DNA of 64,000 nucleotides, from assembly GCA_014621425.1 (NCBI GenBank), contig JAANBB010000005.1:372001-436000 (forward strand), read 5' to 3'. How positions within the stretch are numbered: position 1 is the stretch's first letter; each line of letters begins with the position of its first letter. Under the pieces are notes generated by a model. It made no database searches and was not told where the DNA came from. It was given only the letters and a program-made list of their open reading frames with translations. This document shows, in pieces, positions 22,147 through 32,259 of the stretch. This DNA is from Cylindrodendrum hubeiense (Eukaryota > Ascomycota > Sordariomycetes > Hypocreales > Nectriaceae). The position numbers were made by a program, and so were the translations under genes.

Positions 22147-24088
22147 ATGCCTCATCTCACTACTGTGCCAATCCCCAAGAGAGAGCGATTTCAAGCCATG
22201 TCACTGAAGCGCCTCACGCAGAGAAGCCCCCGTTCTTGTTTCCAGTGTGCGCAGAGAAAAGTGAAATGCAACAAGCGAATTCCATGCAGCACCTGTATTA
22301 AGCGAGGCCAGACAAATTCGTGCGCCCGCGAGGAGGTGATTATCCGCACAGTCGCTGAGCAAAAGTACCCGAGTCCCATGTTCACGTATTTACGAATCTA
22401 TGGTTCGCTGACTCCTGCACAGCTCCCAATATATCGATGACATGCCCGAATATGATGAATTGGTCGTCGAAAACTTGCGATTACGTGCTGCCCTGCTGGA
22501 AAGGTCCTCTGCCCGAATGAAAGATGACCTTGCCATCTTCATACCTGACCTCACTATTAACAAGCATGTTGCGACGTTAATGGAAACCCTGGAGGCCAAC
22601 ACTCAGCTGTCTTCTGACTTTCGACACGATGATGTCGTCTTTCCCTCGAGGGAGCTTAGCGATACCTTGATTCACTACGCTGGCGTAGAGACTTCGTGGT
22701 ACCATTTCGCTACTCACCATCCAACGTTGACGGCCGAGCATCGCCAGTTCTGGGAAGACTGTGGAACTGTCCAAGATCGGGCAAATTATGACCCTTCATG
22801 GTTGGCACTTTATTTTAGCACTTTGGTGGTAGGTGTGCCCTCGATTGTTGTTCTAAATGACGTGTTCTTTCGCTGATGATGACGATGGTGCAGTCAGTCA
22901 TACATTTCAAAGGCGATAGTATATCGAAGCATGGATTTACCCGAGGAAAACCTTGCATGTGGTGGCTCCAACACTGGTTCGACGCCGCTATGTTCTTTCT
23001 TGGCAAGGCTCAATACATATTGCATCCCCACATTCGGACCGTGCAGTCAATAGTCATTTTGAGAGATATATTTCCAGTCGTGGGAAATCCAACTTTGGCT
23101 TCGACTCTGTGGCCAGTTGCTATCTCTATAGCGCAGAGGCTGAGGCTGAACGATGAGTCGGAGCTCGAATCAAAAATGGCCATGGATGCTGAAATATGCC
23201 GTCGACTCTGGTGGAGTCTCGTCATTGGCAACTGGTGCGTACTACTGACAATCAACAGCCAATCTTTGTCCGTTATTATTCTAATCAGAATTCTTCACAG
23301 GCTTGGTACGTGTGTACCGCACCACAGTCCTTGTATCCGGGCCAGAGACGTCAATGTCAAGATGCCTTCGTTACAGGATGATTACGAACTCGCAGGCTTG
23401 CAGTATCCAGATCGAACAGAAGAATATCCAAGACCAGTGCAACATCTCATTGCACTCATCCAATGTTCAAAGCTCATGTACAAGTTCGACAAAGCGCTGA
23501 ATACGGGAACATGGACGGAGTCTGACGCGGCAGCATTTTTCATTCGGACTGACGAGAAGCTTGCAAAACTCATCGTCGATTTACCGCCGTATCTCCAATC
23601 GGACGGCGATCTCTCTAGTTTCCCAGCAAGTGAAGTTGCTTGGATCACACAGCAGCGAAATGACCTGTGCAAGACCATGCTTGGAATCCGCATTTGCTTG
23701 AACTCGATGCTCGGGTATCTCGGCATGAGCCAGTGCTTCGACTGGATACGCGCAAGGACTATATCGATTACATCTAGTAGGACAATCGTCGAGCTTGCGT
23801 TAAGCGGTCCGGATGGGAATGTCAAGTACTGGTCAGTTGTCCAAACATCTCCACTATAAGGCGTCGAGTCGCATGCTAATGGGTCACAGGTGCAACCTTG
23901 TTACGGTATTCGCCGCTTGCATCTGTCTTATTACCGAGTCATGTGATTATCAAGACAGAGATGAGGCTCGCCAAGATAGAAAGCTTGTGCACCGTGCTTG
24001 TGATGTATTGTCGTCCATGGAGAATGAGAATCGATTGGGACAAGCGGCAGTGGAGATCTTGAAACAGTACCTAGGCCACAGTTCGTAA
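22147..24088 (+). CDS. Zn2Cys6 transcription factor
   Basis: Five exons (22147-22364, 22423-22828, 22894-23234, 23301-23831, 23890-24088), 564 residues. The zinc cluster is CFQCAQRKVKC, CSTC and the last Cys in QTNSC. Intron 1 follows the cluster and leads into a leucine-rich coiled stretch (DELVVENLRLRAALLE), the usual dimer region. The fungal-specific domain is in exons 2-5, for example FDAAMFFLGKAQY and AEICRRLWWSLVIGNW. All four introns are 58-66 bp and in phase. The start is uncertain: ATGs at 22048, 22147 and 22198 share the frame, and I chose the middle one because translation from 22048 looks like leader sequence. Lying between permease and deaminase, it is the natural candidate regulator of the module. 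Confidence 0.82.
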
Positions 24089-24122
24089 AGCTTCTCATTG
24101 CTATAGAGGTACTAAGAAGTCA

Positions 24123-25338
24123 TTATGGCGACTTGAAGTTAGCAGCATAAGTACGAATTTCCTCGTCGAGCTCCGCTTTGTGTTTGTCAGAAGCCCAGCT
24201 CGAACGCACAGCGCTCAACTGCAAGTTCAGCAATTCCTCCTCAGTGAAACCAGCGACGTCAGTCAGCAGTGACAAGTTATCCTCCAGCCATCTCCCACCA
24301 GCCAACGCCGGATCATCGCTCCCGACAGCCACCAGGACCTCGTGGTTACAAAGCTTCCGTATGCCGTTCTCAAAAACCGTCTGGACAGCACTTTCGTGGT
24401 CTGTCATAAGCTTGGCGGGTCCATATGTCACCCAGGGACAAATGGTAAGTCCAATATTTCTCTTCTTAATCAGATTCATGAGATCCTGTTGCTCTCCTAC
24501 CTTCATCCCGTGATCAAGACGATCCAAGCCATGTCCGCCGACTTGGGAGAGACACTCATGAAGATTTTGAGTCGATTCGGCTTCGACGTGCGCAGTAATG
24601 AAGAAGCCGTCTTTGCGGGCTCTGGTGAAAACTTCGTTGAATTTCATCAATCCCGATCCATCGCTTATACCCGCCAATGCAAAGCCTTTGATGATATCAC
24701 GGTGAGTCAATGATTCTTCGTATGCTCGCATGAGATCCGCTGGTTCCTTGCTTCGGTCGAAACTGAGGATCCATTCAACTTTCAGCTATGAAGACTTAAT
24801 CAGAAATGGAGCAGATGGTGTTATAACAAGTCACTTACGTTGTAGTTCTTTTCGGCCTCGATTTGTGCCTTTCTATACCCGCTCATGGCGATATCCAGCG
24901 AGACGGTTTCCATGATGGACTGGAAATCGACAAAGATTTCCGCATACCGGATGTTCGTCTTGGCTGCATTCTCGAAATAGCTCATGGCCAGCTCGTAGAA
25001 GTCCTCTGATCATAGAAGTCAGCTAGATAATAGGACACACAGATGAAACCAACAAATTGCCACATGCACATACCCTCTTTGATCATCACCTTGATACCGT
25101 CAAAGAAATGGTCGAAGAAGACTTTGCCAGCCGCCTCAAGTGTTATTTCACCAGTGAGGATGTTGTTGAAAGCATCTTGGTAGTCCCTGACCATCTCTTC
25201 CTCTGTTTCTTGTATCTGTGGAATACCATTTCTCTTTGCGACCCTGTATCGTAGACTTGGGCTCAATGCACCTTCCATATGGATGTGGAGTTCCACTTTT
25301 GGAAGGCCTCGGACGAATTCGCTGCTTGCTGGGGCCAT
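24123..25338 (-). CDS. Adenine/adenosine deaminase-family enzyme
   Basis: Three exons (25338-25074, 25005-24839, 24785-24123), 364 residues. These zinc amidohydrolases turn adenine or adenosine into hypoxanthine or inosine. Zinc ligands fit: His18 and His20 in LPKVELHIHMEG, His210 in ITAHVEAE, and Asp301/Asp302 in GSDDPA; RLDHG supplies His236. LTICPWVTYGP resembles the adenine deaminase (Aah1-like) branch more than true adenosine deaminase. The usual catalytic HAGE motif reads HVEAE here, so the substrate may differ. Introns of 68 and 53 bp are in phase (MIKE-EDFYELAMSYF; NYN-LKVEWILSF). It is divergent from the 2-oxoglutarate oxygenase gene with 521 bp between. The 3' end lies 34 bp from the end of the regulator gene. 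Confidence 0.87.
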
Positions 25339-25859
25339 GGTGTTCGATTTGCGAGTAGGTCTACTATTCCGGAGTTAAAAAAACTAGAGGGGAGAGTCGG
25401 CCTTCTATACACCTTTCCTACAGTGTTCCGTTCCTTCTCGACATGGGTTTATAGGACACCTCAATTTGGCGGCAGCGAAGGTGCTAAGTATTCTGCCTGA
25501 CTCTTATCCAATCATTGACAGGCTACGTGAGTTCGGTGCAGTTTCTCGGGATGATAGAAGAAGCGTGGATTCTCTCCCTTGTCTGACTAGTGCTTATCAA
25601 GCTAGGGCAGTGAGCTCGGGTAAGATTCTCGGGCGGCAAGTATGGTGGGTTGGCTCGCGCACTTCCCTTATCAATCGGTGGATCACGGCTATACCAGTCA
25701 CATCTTGTTAGCCGGCGCGCGGCGGATTCCGATTTCTGCCATTTTCATATTTATACACGCGCCAGCTCTACATGTCTTCGTATAGATCAGACTCAGACAC
25801 AAGACTAGTCTCATAACCATACTATACACTCATCCTCATAACTACATTCGACCACCATC
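25339..25859. promoter_or_regulatory. Divergent promoter, deaminase / oxygenase
   Basis: 521 bp between two starts. It holds a CGG-N6-CCG element at 25720-25731 inside a GC-rich run, and a TATA-like tttata near 25749, about 110 bp before the oxygenase ATG. Confidence 0.55.
25720..25731. promoter_or_regulatory. CGG-N6-CCG element (UaY/Ppr1-type spacing)
   Basis: The sequence is CGG CGGATT CCG followed by A. CGG pairs with a 6-bp spacer are the published target shape of UaY, the purine-use activator of Aspergillus nidulans (TCGG-N6-CCGA). Here the left flank is G, not T. It sits 129 bp before the oxygenase start and about 380 bp before the deaminase start. Confidence 0.45.
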
Positions 25860-27358
25860 ATGGCTTCCAAGTTCGCTATTCCTGAGGATCCCGATCGCGA
25901 GTACTTCTTCACAGCCAAGGGGCTAGAGTCCCGACGAGTATTGAGGGGCTCCGAGGCGAAGAAGACATTCAGTGAGATCCCGACCATCGACATCTCCTCA
26001 ATCGTATCACAGGACCTGAGCGACCGTGTCAAGTTGGCCGAGCAGATCGGCCGTGCTGCAACCGATGTGGGCTTCATGTACCTTACGAATCTCCCAATAG
26101 ATTCCAGGGTTATGGGTGCGCAATCTCATGATTCGGTCTACTTGAAGATCTCTACTCTAACACATACTCAGATAACGCCTTTGAGGCCCTCAAGAAATTC
26201 TTTGCTCTACCGTTGGAGGAAAAGGTTAGCCCTCACAGGTGCTTTGCTCCATGAACTATTTTAACCCTCAATAAAAATGCAGAAAAAGGTGGTGAGCACT
26301 AAAAGCTGGACGATAAAAGGTTGGCAACCGATTATGAACGAAGAGGGTGACATGAGCAACGAGACATTCCGTATGGGCAACGACTACACGGAGCCCGAAC
26401 AAGAAGACCCCGACTACATAGTTGAGAAGGCGCGAACATTCAACCAGTGGCCCGACGCTTTGCCCGAATTCCGAGAAGCTCTTTACAAGTACTGTGAGTC
26501 CCGCCCAAGAGGCCCAAATCACGAGGGTTAAGCACACCAAGCTAATATCTCATTATAAAGGGAACGCACTTGTCATTTTCACCAAGAAGCTTCAGGGAAT
26601 CTTTGCGCTGGCTCTAGGTCTCGAGGAGAGTGCACTTGATCATTTGTTCAAGAGGCCATTGATGGACATCACTATCCAACACTATTGTCAAGGAAAGGTT
26701 AAGCCTGGGTTAGGAGCCCATGCTGATTTTGGAGGTAAAGTTCCCTTAATTCCATCTCAGTTCTTTTTGTTCGTAGTCTAACCGAGATGTTTTCCCTAGC
26801 ATTCACATGTCTCCTCCAACGTAAGTTGCAGTCCCCTTGAACGACCTTTATAGATATTGACACATGCTATGATACCTATAGACGAGGTCGGCGGTTTAGA
26901 AGTTTTGAACGCAAACGCAGAATGGGTTCAAGTCCCAGTCAAGAAACACACATTCGTTGTGAACACAGGCAGTTACTTCGAGCACCTTTCCAACGGCCGA
27001 TGGATGTCTACAATCCATCGTGTTCGCGCAGAGGTAGGTTGTGAAGAAAATTCCATCAGACCGTCTTCTATTTTCCGCTTTAAAATGCTGACCCATTTTC
27101 GTCTCTTTTCAGGGTGACGTTGACCGCTATTCACTTCCCTTCTTCTACGGCTTCGATCCTACTGCGGTTGTTGAACCTTTGCTGCTTGAGCCTAACGAGG
27201 AACCCAAGTATGAGAATGTCAATATTGGAATTGAGAATGTGAAGGGAACGTTCTATGAGATGAATGAGGAGCACCCCTTTATGCAGATGATTAACAAGAA
27301 AGGGATAAACTTGGAAGATATGCGTTATGATCAGGTACTAAGAGGAGTGGAAGTATGA
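25860..27358 (+). CDS. 2-oxoglutarate/Fe(II) oxygenase, isopenicillin N synthase-like
   Basis: Seven exons (25860-26115, 26172-26224, 26283-26493, 26561-26734, 26800-26820, 26882-27033, 27113-27358), 370 residues. The DIOX_N part is residues 40-150 (IPTIDISSI, DVGFMYLTN, ALKKFFALPLEEK). The jelly-roll core has the iron triad His227-x-Asp229 (GAHADFG) and His284 (STIHRV), and Arg294-x-Ser296 (RYSLPFF) for 2-oxoglutarate. Exon 5 is only 21 bp, coding the strand after the HxD motif; without it AFTCLLQ is lost. Fungal thymine 7-hydroxylase belongs to the same IPNS-like group, so hydroxylation of a base or related ring would fit the neighbouring permease and deaminase, but other small substrates are possible. 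The C-terminal tail with MINKKGINLEDMRYDQV is usual for these proteins. Confidence 0.88.
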
Positions 27359-28962
27359 ATGCTGTATTCATAGGTTAGGAAGGCTGTAGCATTTTCTATC
27401 ATTTCTTGAATACTTCATTCGTAAATTGGCGTTTCTATCACATAACTTATTATTTTCCTTTGGACACACTACGAGTTTCAAGTTCGTTAATTTCGAGATA
27501 GCTTAGCTATTCAATCTCATCTTACCTTTCCAGCCATACCATCTTGTATCAAGAAACCCCCGCGAATCCCAGACTTTTCCAACATCTCGTTTCAGTTACT
27601 CAACATGCTTAACACCTCTACGTCATGTGGTTCGTACTGAATCAGGGGACCTATATATCAGTGTGGATCTTGCTTATACAGATTCTATGTGCTGCAGGGC
27701 GTGAGAGAGAGTAAAAGAATTGAATAATTACTTGGAAAGGGTAGATTAATAGTGATTGTGTGATGCGTTTGTAATAGTAAGGATGATTTAGCTTAGAGAC
27801 GATAAATGGGAAAGAAATTAATAAACTCACATATCTCACTCATGGTGTCGTCTGTTCAGACGAATCACCAAACGACGCCACAAAAGTGAGCCAAAAGCAA
27901 TAACAATCACATGAAGGTGGGCAGTCTGCCATATTGCACCTTAACCCTCGCCAATGATCTGAAAGATTGACTGACTAGCCGGGTTGAACCATGAACCCAA
28001 AATTAAAGCGGAACTCCTTGTTGAAGGCAGACCGCCGTGAACATCAACTGTCGGATAACAGCAAAAAATACAAGCCAAACATTGTGATAGCCCGGTAGTA
28101 AGTATTAAATCAGAAACTGCCCTTTTCGAATGAAATGAGAGACAGAACTTCCCAACCCGTACTACATAGCCTCTGAGATTAGGCGGACTTGGAGCTGTTG
28201 ATAAGGTGATCAGCTGTTGAACTGGGGGGTAAGGGGGCAGTGGTCTGATGCGGTGTTCATTCCCGCATCGGCGTGAACCAGTGTGTACGAGTCGAAAGGA
28301 GGCATAGTTAGTAGAACAGCAGGTTATTTGACTTGATCCCTGGGAAATATCGAGAAAACTCGATTTGTCCAAGAACGAACGATTTCATGGGTATCTGCAA
28401 CCTAATCAGTTCAGGGTGGCATGATGTAACCGGAAAGTTTAAATAAGATTGTGCATAAAAGTAGCATTTCCGAGTCTTGGCTTCCGTTTCTGATCAGGAT
28501 CATGCAAGTGGAATGCCATATCCAGTACAGGGTTGCACTTTTGGTGTCGGTTGGCCTGGTCTTGCAGCCGCTCAAGTAATGTCACGTAGGTAGATCGCTG
28601 CCGTGTTTTTTTCTCTCTTCATTTTGGATCTGTCCATGCTTAAAAGTAAACCTGCAAACTTTTACAGCCAACGAAACGTTTTGGGTTGGTCCTACATCTC
28701 CGCCACGTCGATGCTCGAGCAGGGTGAGGTCCTCCAGAAATTCACCCATGTCAAACCCGCAATTCAACCGGAGGGACTTCGAAAATTGTTTGGTAGGTAT
28801 TTTAATCGGATTCTTTGTGGTGATTCAATCGGACCTCACAGAAACGCATTAGCTAGTGATTTACGTGAGTATCGTTTCTAACCGTATCTTCTTAGGTGCC
28901 GCAACGCTTGTGGAGACCTTTGGGACTTCTCCCAGTTTATTGGGCCCAGGGTATCTCGTTGC
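27359..28962. other. Gene-poor stretch, nothing recognised
   Basis: About 1.6 kb. The largest frame (minus, 27941-28372, 143 codons) shows no domain, signal peptide or codon pattern that I can support. Confidence 0.4.
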
Positions 28963-29122
28963 GTGTGCACATGCTTGTGGGGCAGCTCGGAAAGTCCCAG
29001 GGTTGACAGGTACTATTAATCTATCTATGGGCAGCTCAATATTAGGTCGAGTATCTGCTGACTGGGCTGTGTACTGGCTCAAATCTGATTTGCCCCAAGC
29101 TGCCCCACAAGCATTTGCACAC
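28963..29122. repeat. Long inverted repeat (hairpin or MITE-like)
   Basis: Arms 28963-28987 and 29098-29122 are 25 bp each and match at 24 of 25 positions in inverted order around a 110-bp middle. Similarity continues weakly outside: gtatctcgttgcgtg (28951-28965) is echoed in inverse as cacgtaacgagatac (about 29187-29201), and gggactt/agtccc pieces lie on both sides. This makes a nested, partly decayed inverted element of about 280 bp. Confidence 0.7.
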
Positions 29123-29463
29123 TCAAAGGGAAACAGGTAGTTTGCTTCTTCCAAAGTCCCAGAAGTGCTCCACAAGCTTTACAGCACGTAACGAGATACG
29201 CTTTCTGACGTGAGACTTGTCACACAAAAACTGAATTAGGCAACATCTTTCTGAATACAGTAAGATGCGTCACTGTGATGTCATACCCACCCCCTCATTC
29301 AGCCCTTTGACGCTACGGACGCCAAGGCAGAATTACTGGACGGGCGTAAATCTTATAAAGATCACTTGAATGCTAGCGTATCCTGCCAAGTCCTTTCATT
29401 CCCTACTCCATTACCACCCAATAGAGCTCCTCATTCTCACTTCCCCACGCCCTCGTATCCAAC
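29123..29463. other. Upstream region of the next gene
   Basis: Outer, decayed part of the inverted element (to about 29210), then promoter and a C-rich leader (29395-29460) before the ATG at 29464. Confidence 0.4.
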
Positions 29464-30328
29464 ATGAGTAAGTCAATGGAGATTGTTTTCGCGTGTCCAA
29501 GATGGGGACTTTATTATTCACATTAAGACAATAGCGGAATCCCAGAGCCCAGACAAGCCAGTCCTCAGCTACAACACTGGCGTAATCCATGCTTCTGGTG
29601 CATTTACTACAGAAATACACATTGAGGCGCGGGTTTCCATTCAAGACGTATGGAATGATCAGTACAACGGCAGTCAAGTAATGGGCAAGCGACCAGGAAT
29701 GTATCTGAAATATCTTCCGGCTCGATTCCATGAAGTAAGTGGAGACTTGCTCACAGGCGGTGCCTACTTGTTCCGCACATTTGAGGAGGCAAAGGACTAC
29801 AAGAACTGGACCAGAAACGATTTTCAGGTCGGTGAACCGAAAACCACGTTCTGGAATCAACCTCTATTCAAGTCAGTCGATCTTTGGGCCTGGAAGGTTA
29901 TTGGGGCTCACAACTTTACCCCTATTGACAAACACGCTATCGGTCGCTTCCAGCGTTGGACGTACTCCATACCAAACGCAGAGTCTATTTTGCACCAGCA
30001 TTATCCCGTTTTAAAGGATGCCGCTGAGAGTAGAGGGGCACAGTCATTTTGGCTTCTACATTGCCCAGAAAGCAAAATGATCGCCGTTCAGCTCTCTTTC
30101 CCTAAGCCAGAAGGGGATGACTTTGACTCTATTCAAGAAGCGGTAGTGTCGGTGGCTGAAGAAAGCTCTATCGGGGATATTTTCCCAGAAGCTTTAAATG
30201 CCGAGATAATACTCGACCGTACAAGCCCTTTTTTGGCAATCTGGCTCCCGCTATCAGAATCCGACAAGGAAGTCAGCGTGAAGAGCCCAGCGTTTCCTAC
30301 CCTCTTGAAAGCCCCAGAGAAGAATTGA
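29464..30328 (+). CDS. Conserved-looking protein of unknown function
   Basis: Two exons: 29464-29467 (only ATG A) and 29535-30328, 265 residues. The intron (29468-29534) starts GTAAGT and ends ATAG; joining gives MTESQSPDKPVLSYNTG. The unspliced frame has no usable upstream ATG, which supports this tiny first exon. No signal peptide or membrane segment. The sequence is rich in aromatic residues (MYLKYLPARFHE, FWNQPLFKSVDLWAWKVIGAHNFTP, RFQRWTYS) and looks well structured. Two halves, each with an R-F/W pair followed by an acidic loop, hint at a duplicated alpha/beta barrel, but that is a guess. I do not recognise the family. It stands alone between gene-poor stretches. Confidence 0.65.
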
Positions 30329-30891
30329 AAGCAGAAAGATGGTATTTGATTAGTATAAGGGAGAACAGATTTTGGGAATGAAGGAGTCCCTAGATGTTTA
30401 AGTCCCAGTTAGATTAAATTATACTATCTAAGTTGAGACCAACGCGCCAGCCTCGTCTGCATGTTTGACTCAGTGATTCCTTACCTGAAGGCAACGGTGA
30501 TTATGATTTAGTACTGTTCTATGGAATCATATGTGTTACAAACATAAACCCTTTCTACAAATAAGCAAGTAGTAATGAAGTAGATACTACGCCGCACATG
30601 GTAGACTTACAATGAATAATTGGACAAAGAGGGGATGTCAAAAGGAGCAAACGAGTTTACAGAAGGCTTGAGATAGAACCGTAGGTAGAATCACACTCTC
30701 AGAATAATGAACCGTAACGCATTCGGCTTCACCATACCCAATATCAAGATGTCACAGGAGGACACTGAGGATCATTATAGGGGTGGTGGTCTGAGAATAA
30801 AACACGGGTTCAGCCATTTTTCGGGCGGCTTTTTAAGTGCACTCTCCAGGAGCCAATTGTGATTCAACTATGTACATGAATAACCTAATAA
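30329..30891. other. Intergenic between convergent genes
   Basis: About 560 bp of 3' flank. No frame or repeat of note. Confidence 0.45.
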
Positions 30892-32259
30892 CTATGCCGA
30901 AGCTGCAGTGTTGTTGACAAAAAGTGTGTATGAGCCCTGCTCAACATTGTCCAAGCTGCCAGTGAAAGAGGTAACATAGCTGTCAGCGTTGAGAACCCAG
31001 GTACTGGTAGAGTCGATGGTAACAGCAAGCCCAGCTGCTGTCGTGCCGTCGGGGTTTATGGCGCCGGTGAGGGCGGAGCTGTCGGCAATATCGATGTTCA
31101 AGATGGAGATGGGGTCTGCGTAGATGTCGCCCGCGACGGTCTGGCCCGAGAGGTTCAGCGTAGCGTTGCCGCCGTTGGAACCGACACTACCCCAGCCGTT
31201 GGAGGCGTCGTTGCCAGAGACATTGAACAGATAGCTGCTGTCGCCGCTTAGGGTCAGTTCAGCACCGCTAAGAGTGACAATAGCGGCGGTGTTGGTAATG
31301 TAAAACATGCAGCCGCTCAGGGATTCGAGGGAGCCACCAATCATGGTAAACTCGGAGGTTCCGTCCTCGGCATCGCCAGACATGCTCTGGTACAGCATGA
31401 CGTTGTGCAGCTCCTGAGTTCCCGAGACGCCCATATTTCCCGAAACAGTGCAGTTGGTGATGGTCAGCTCGTTGAGACCCTCAATGACGAGTGCCTCGGA
31501 TCCGGCGGCAGTCAAAATGGCATTCTTCACGGTAATGTTGGCCGTAGAGTACACAGCGGGTGCACCTTGGGCTCCCGAAGTACGGTATTCACCTCCATCG
31601 ACCACCATGAAGCCGCCGCCACGGTCGCTGCGGATGGCAGCCTTGTTATTGGCGTCGATGATCAGGTTTGAGGCGTACATGGTGCCACCGCCAGCAGCTT
31701 CAATGCCACCCGAGTTGCCGCCTGTGACGTTGATCCTGGTGCCGGAGATGTAGATGGTCGAATCCCCATAGGCGAAGACGCCGTCTGATCCCTCGCCAGT
31801 GTCTTGAACTGAGCCGCCGGTGATGTTCAAGACGGCCTGATCAATAGCCAGAATGCCCGCATTCAGACCGTAGAAGCTGCTGTCATCATCCGAGGACGTA
31901 TCGCCCGACTTGACCACCGTCACATCGATGAGAGTGGCAGAGACGGTGCCGTTGGCGATGAAGACACTGGTGTCGTTGGCCTCGCATGAGTACGAGCCGC
32001 CGCTGACGACTTGGTCGTCAGTCAAAACGTAGAGGCCGGTGCCACTGTTGACAGTGCCACTGCCGCCGCCGGTACCACCACCAGGGGGCGTACCGCCGGG
32101 GCCACCGCTGGGTGCCGCCCCAGTCGGCACGCCGCTTCTGGTGAGTGTTCCGGTACTGGCCAGGGTTGGGGTTGTGGTCAACGACTGGCAGTTGCCGAGG
32201 CACGAAAATAGGCCCGTGGCAGCGCCCACTATGACGCCAAATCTGGTAATGGCAGGCAT
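30892..32259 (-). CDS. Secreted right-handed beta-helix protein
   Basis: An intron-free frame of 455 residues from the ATG at 32259; longer in-frame starts upstream would bury the signal peptide. Residues 1-25 form a signal peptide (MPAITRFGVIVGAATGLFSC). A Thr-rich stretch and a Gly/Pro linker (about 55-82) lead into a repeat domain of about 350 residues with many short strands and Asn/Gly turns, e.g. VFAYGDSTIYISGTRINVTGG, SGGIEAAGGGTMYASNLIID, RSDRGGGFMVVDGG. That is the look of a parallel beta-helix, as in pectin lyase-like and adhesin domains. Few cysteines, many N-x-S/T sites. The cell-surface or cell-wall role is inferred. No catalytic motif of a pectinase is seen. Confidence 0.8.
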   Translation of the reverse strand: MPAITRFGVIVGAATGLFSCLGNCQSLTTTPTLASTGTLTRSGVPTGAAPSGGPGGTPPGGGTGGGSGTVNSGTGLYVLTDDQVVSGGSYSCEANDTSVFIANGTVSATLIDVTVVKSGDTSSDDDSSFYGLNAGILAIDQAVLNITGGSVQDTGEGSDGVFAYGDSTIYISGTRINVTGGNSGGIEAAGGGTMYASNLIIDANNKAAIRSDRGGGFMVVDGGEYRTSGAQGAPAVYSTANITVKNAILTAAGSEALVIEGLNELTITNCTVSGNMGVSGTQELHNVMLYQSMSGDAEDGTSEFTMIGGSLESLSGCMFYITNTAAIVTLSGAELTLSGDSSYLFNVSGNDASNGWGSVGSNGGNATLNLSGQTVAGDIYADPISILNIDIADSSALTGAINPDGTTAAGLAVTIDSTSTWVLNADSYVTSFTGSLDNVEQGSYTLFVNNTAASA

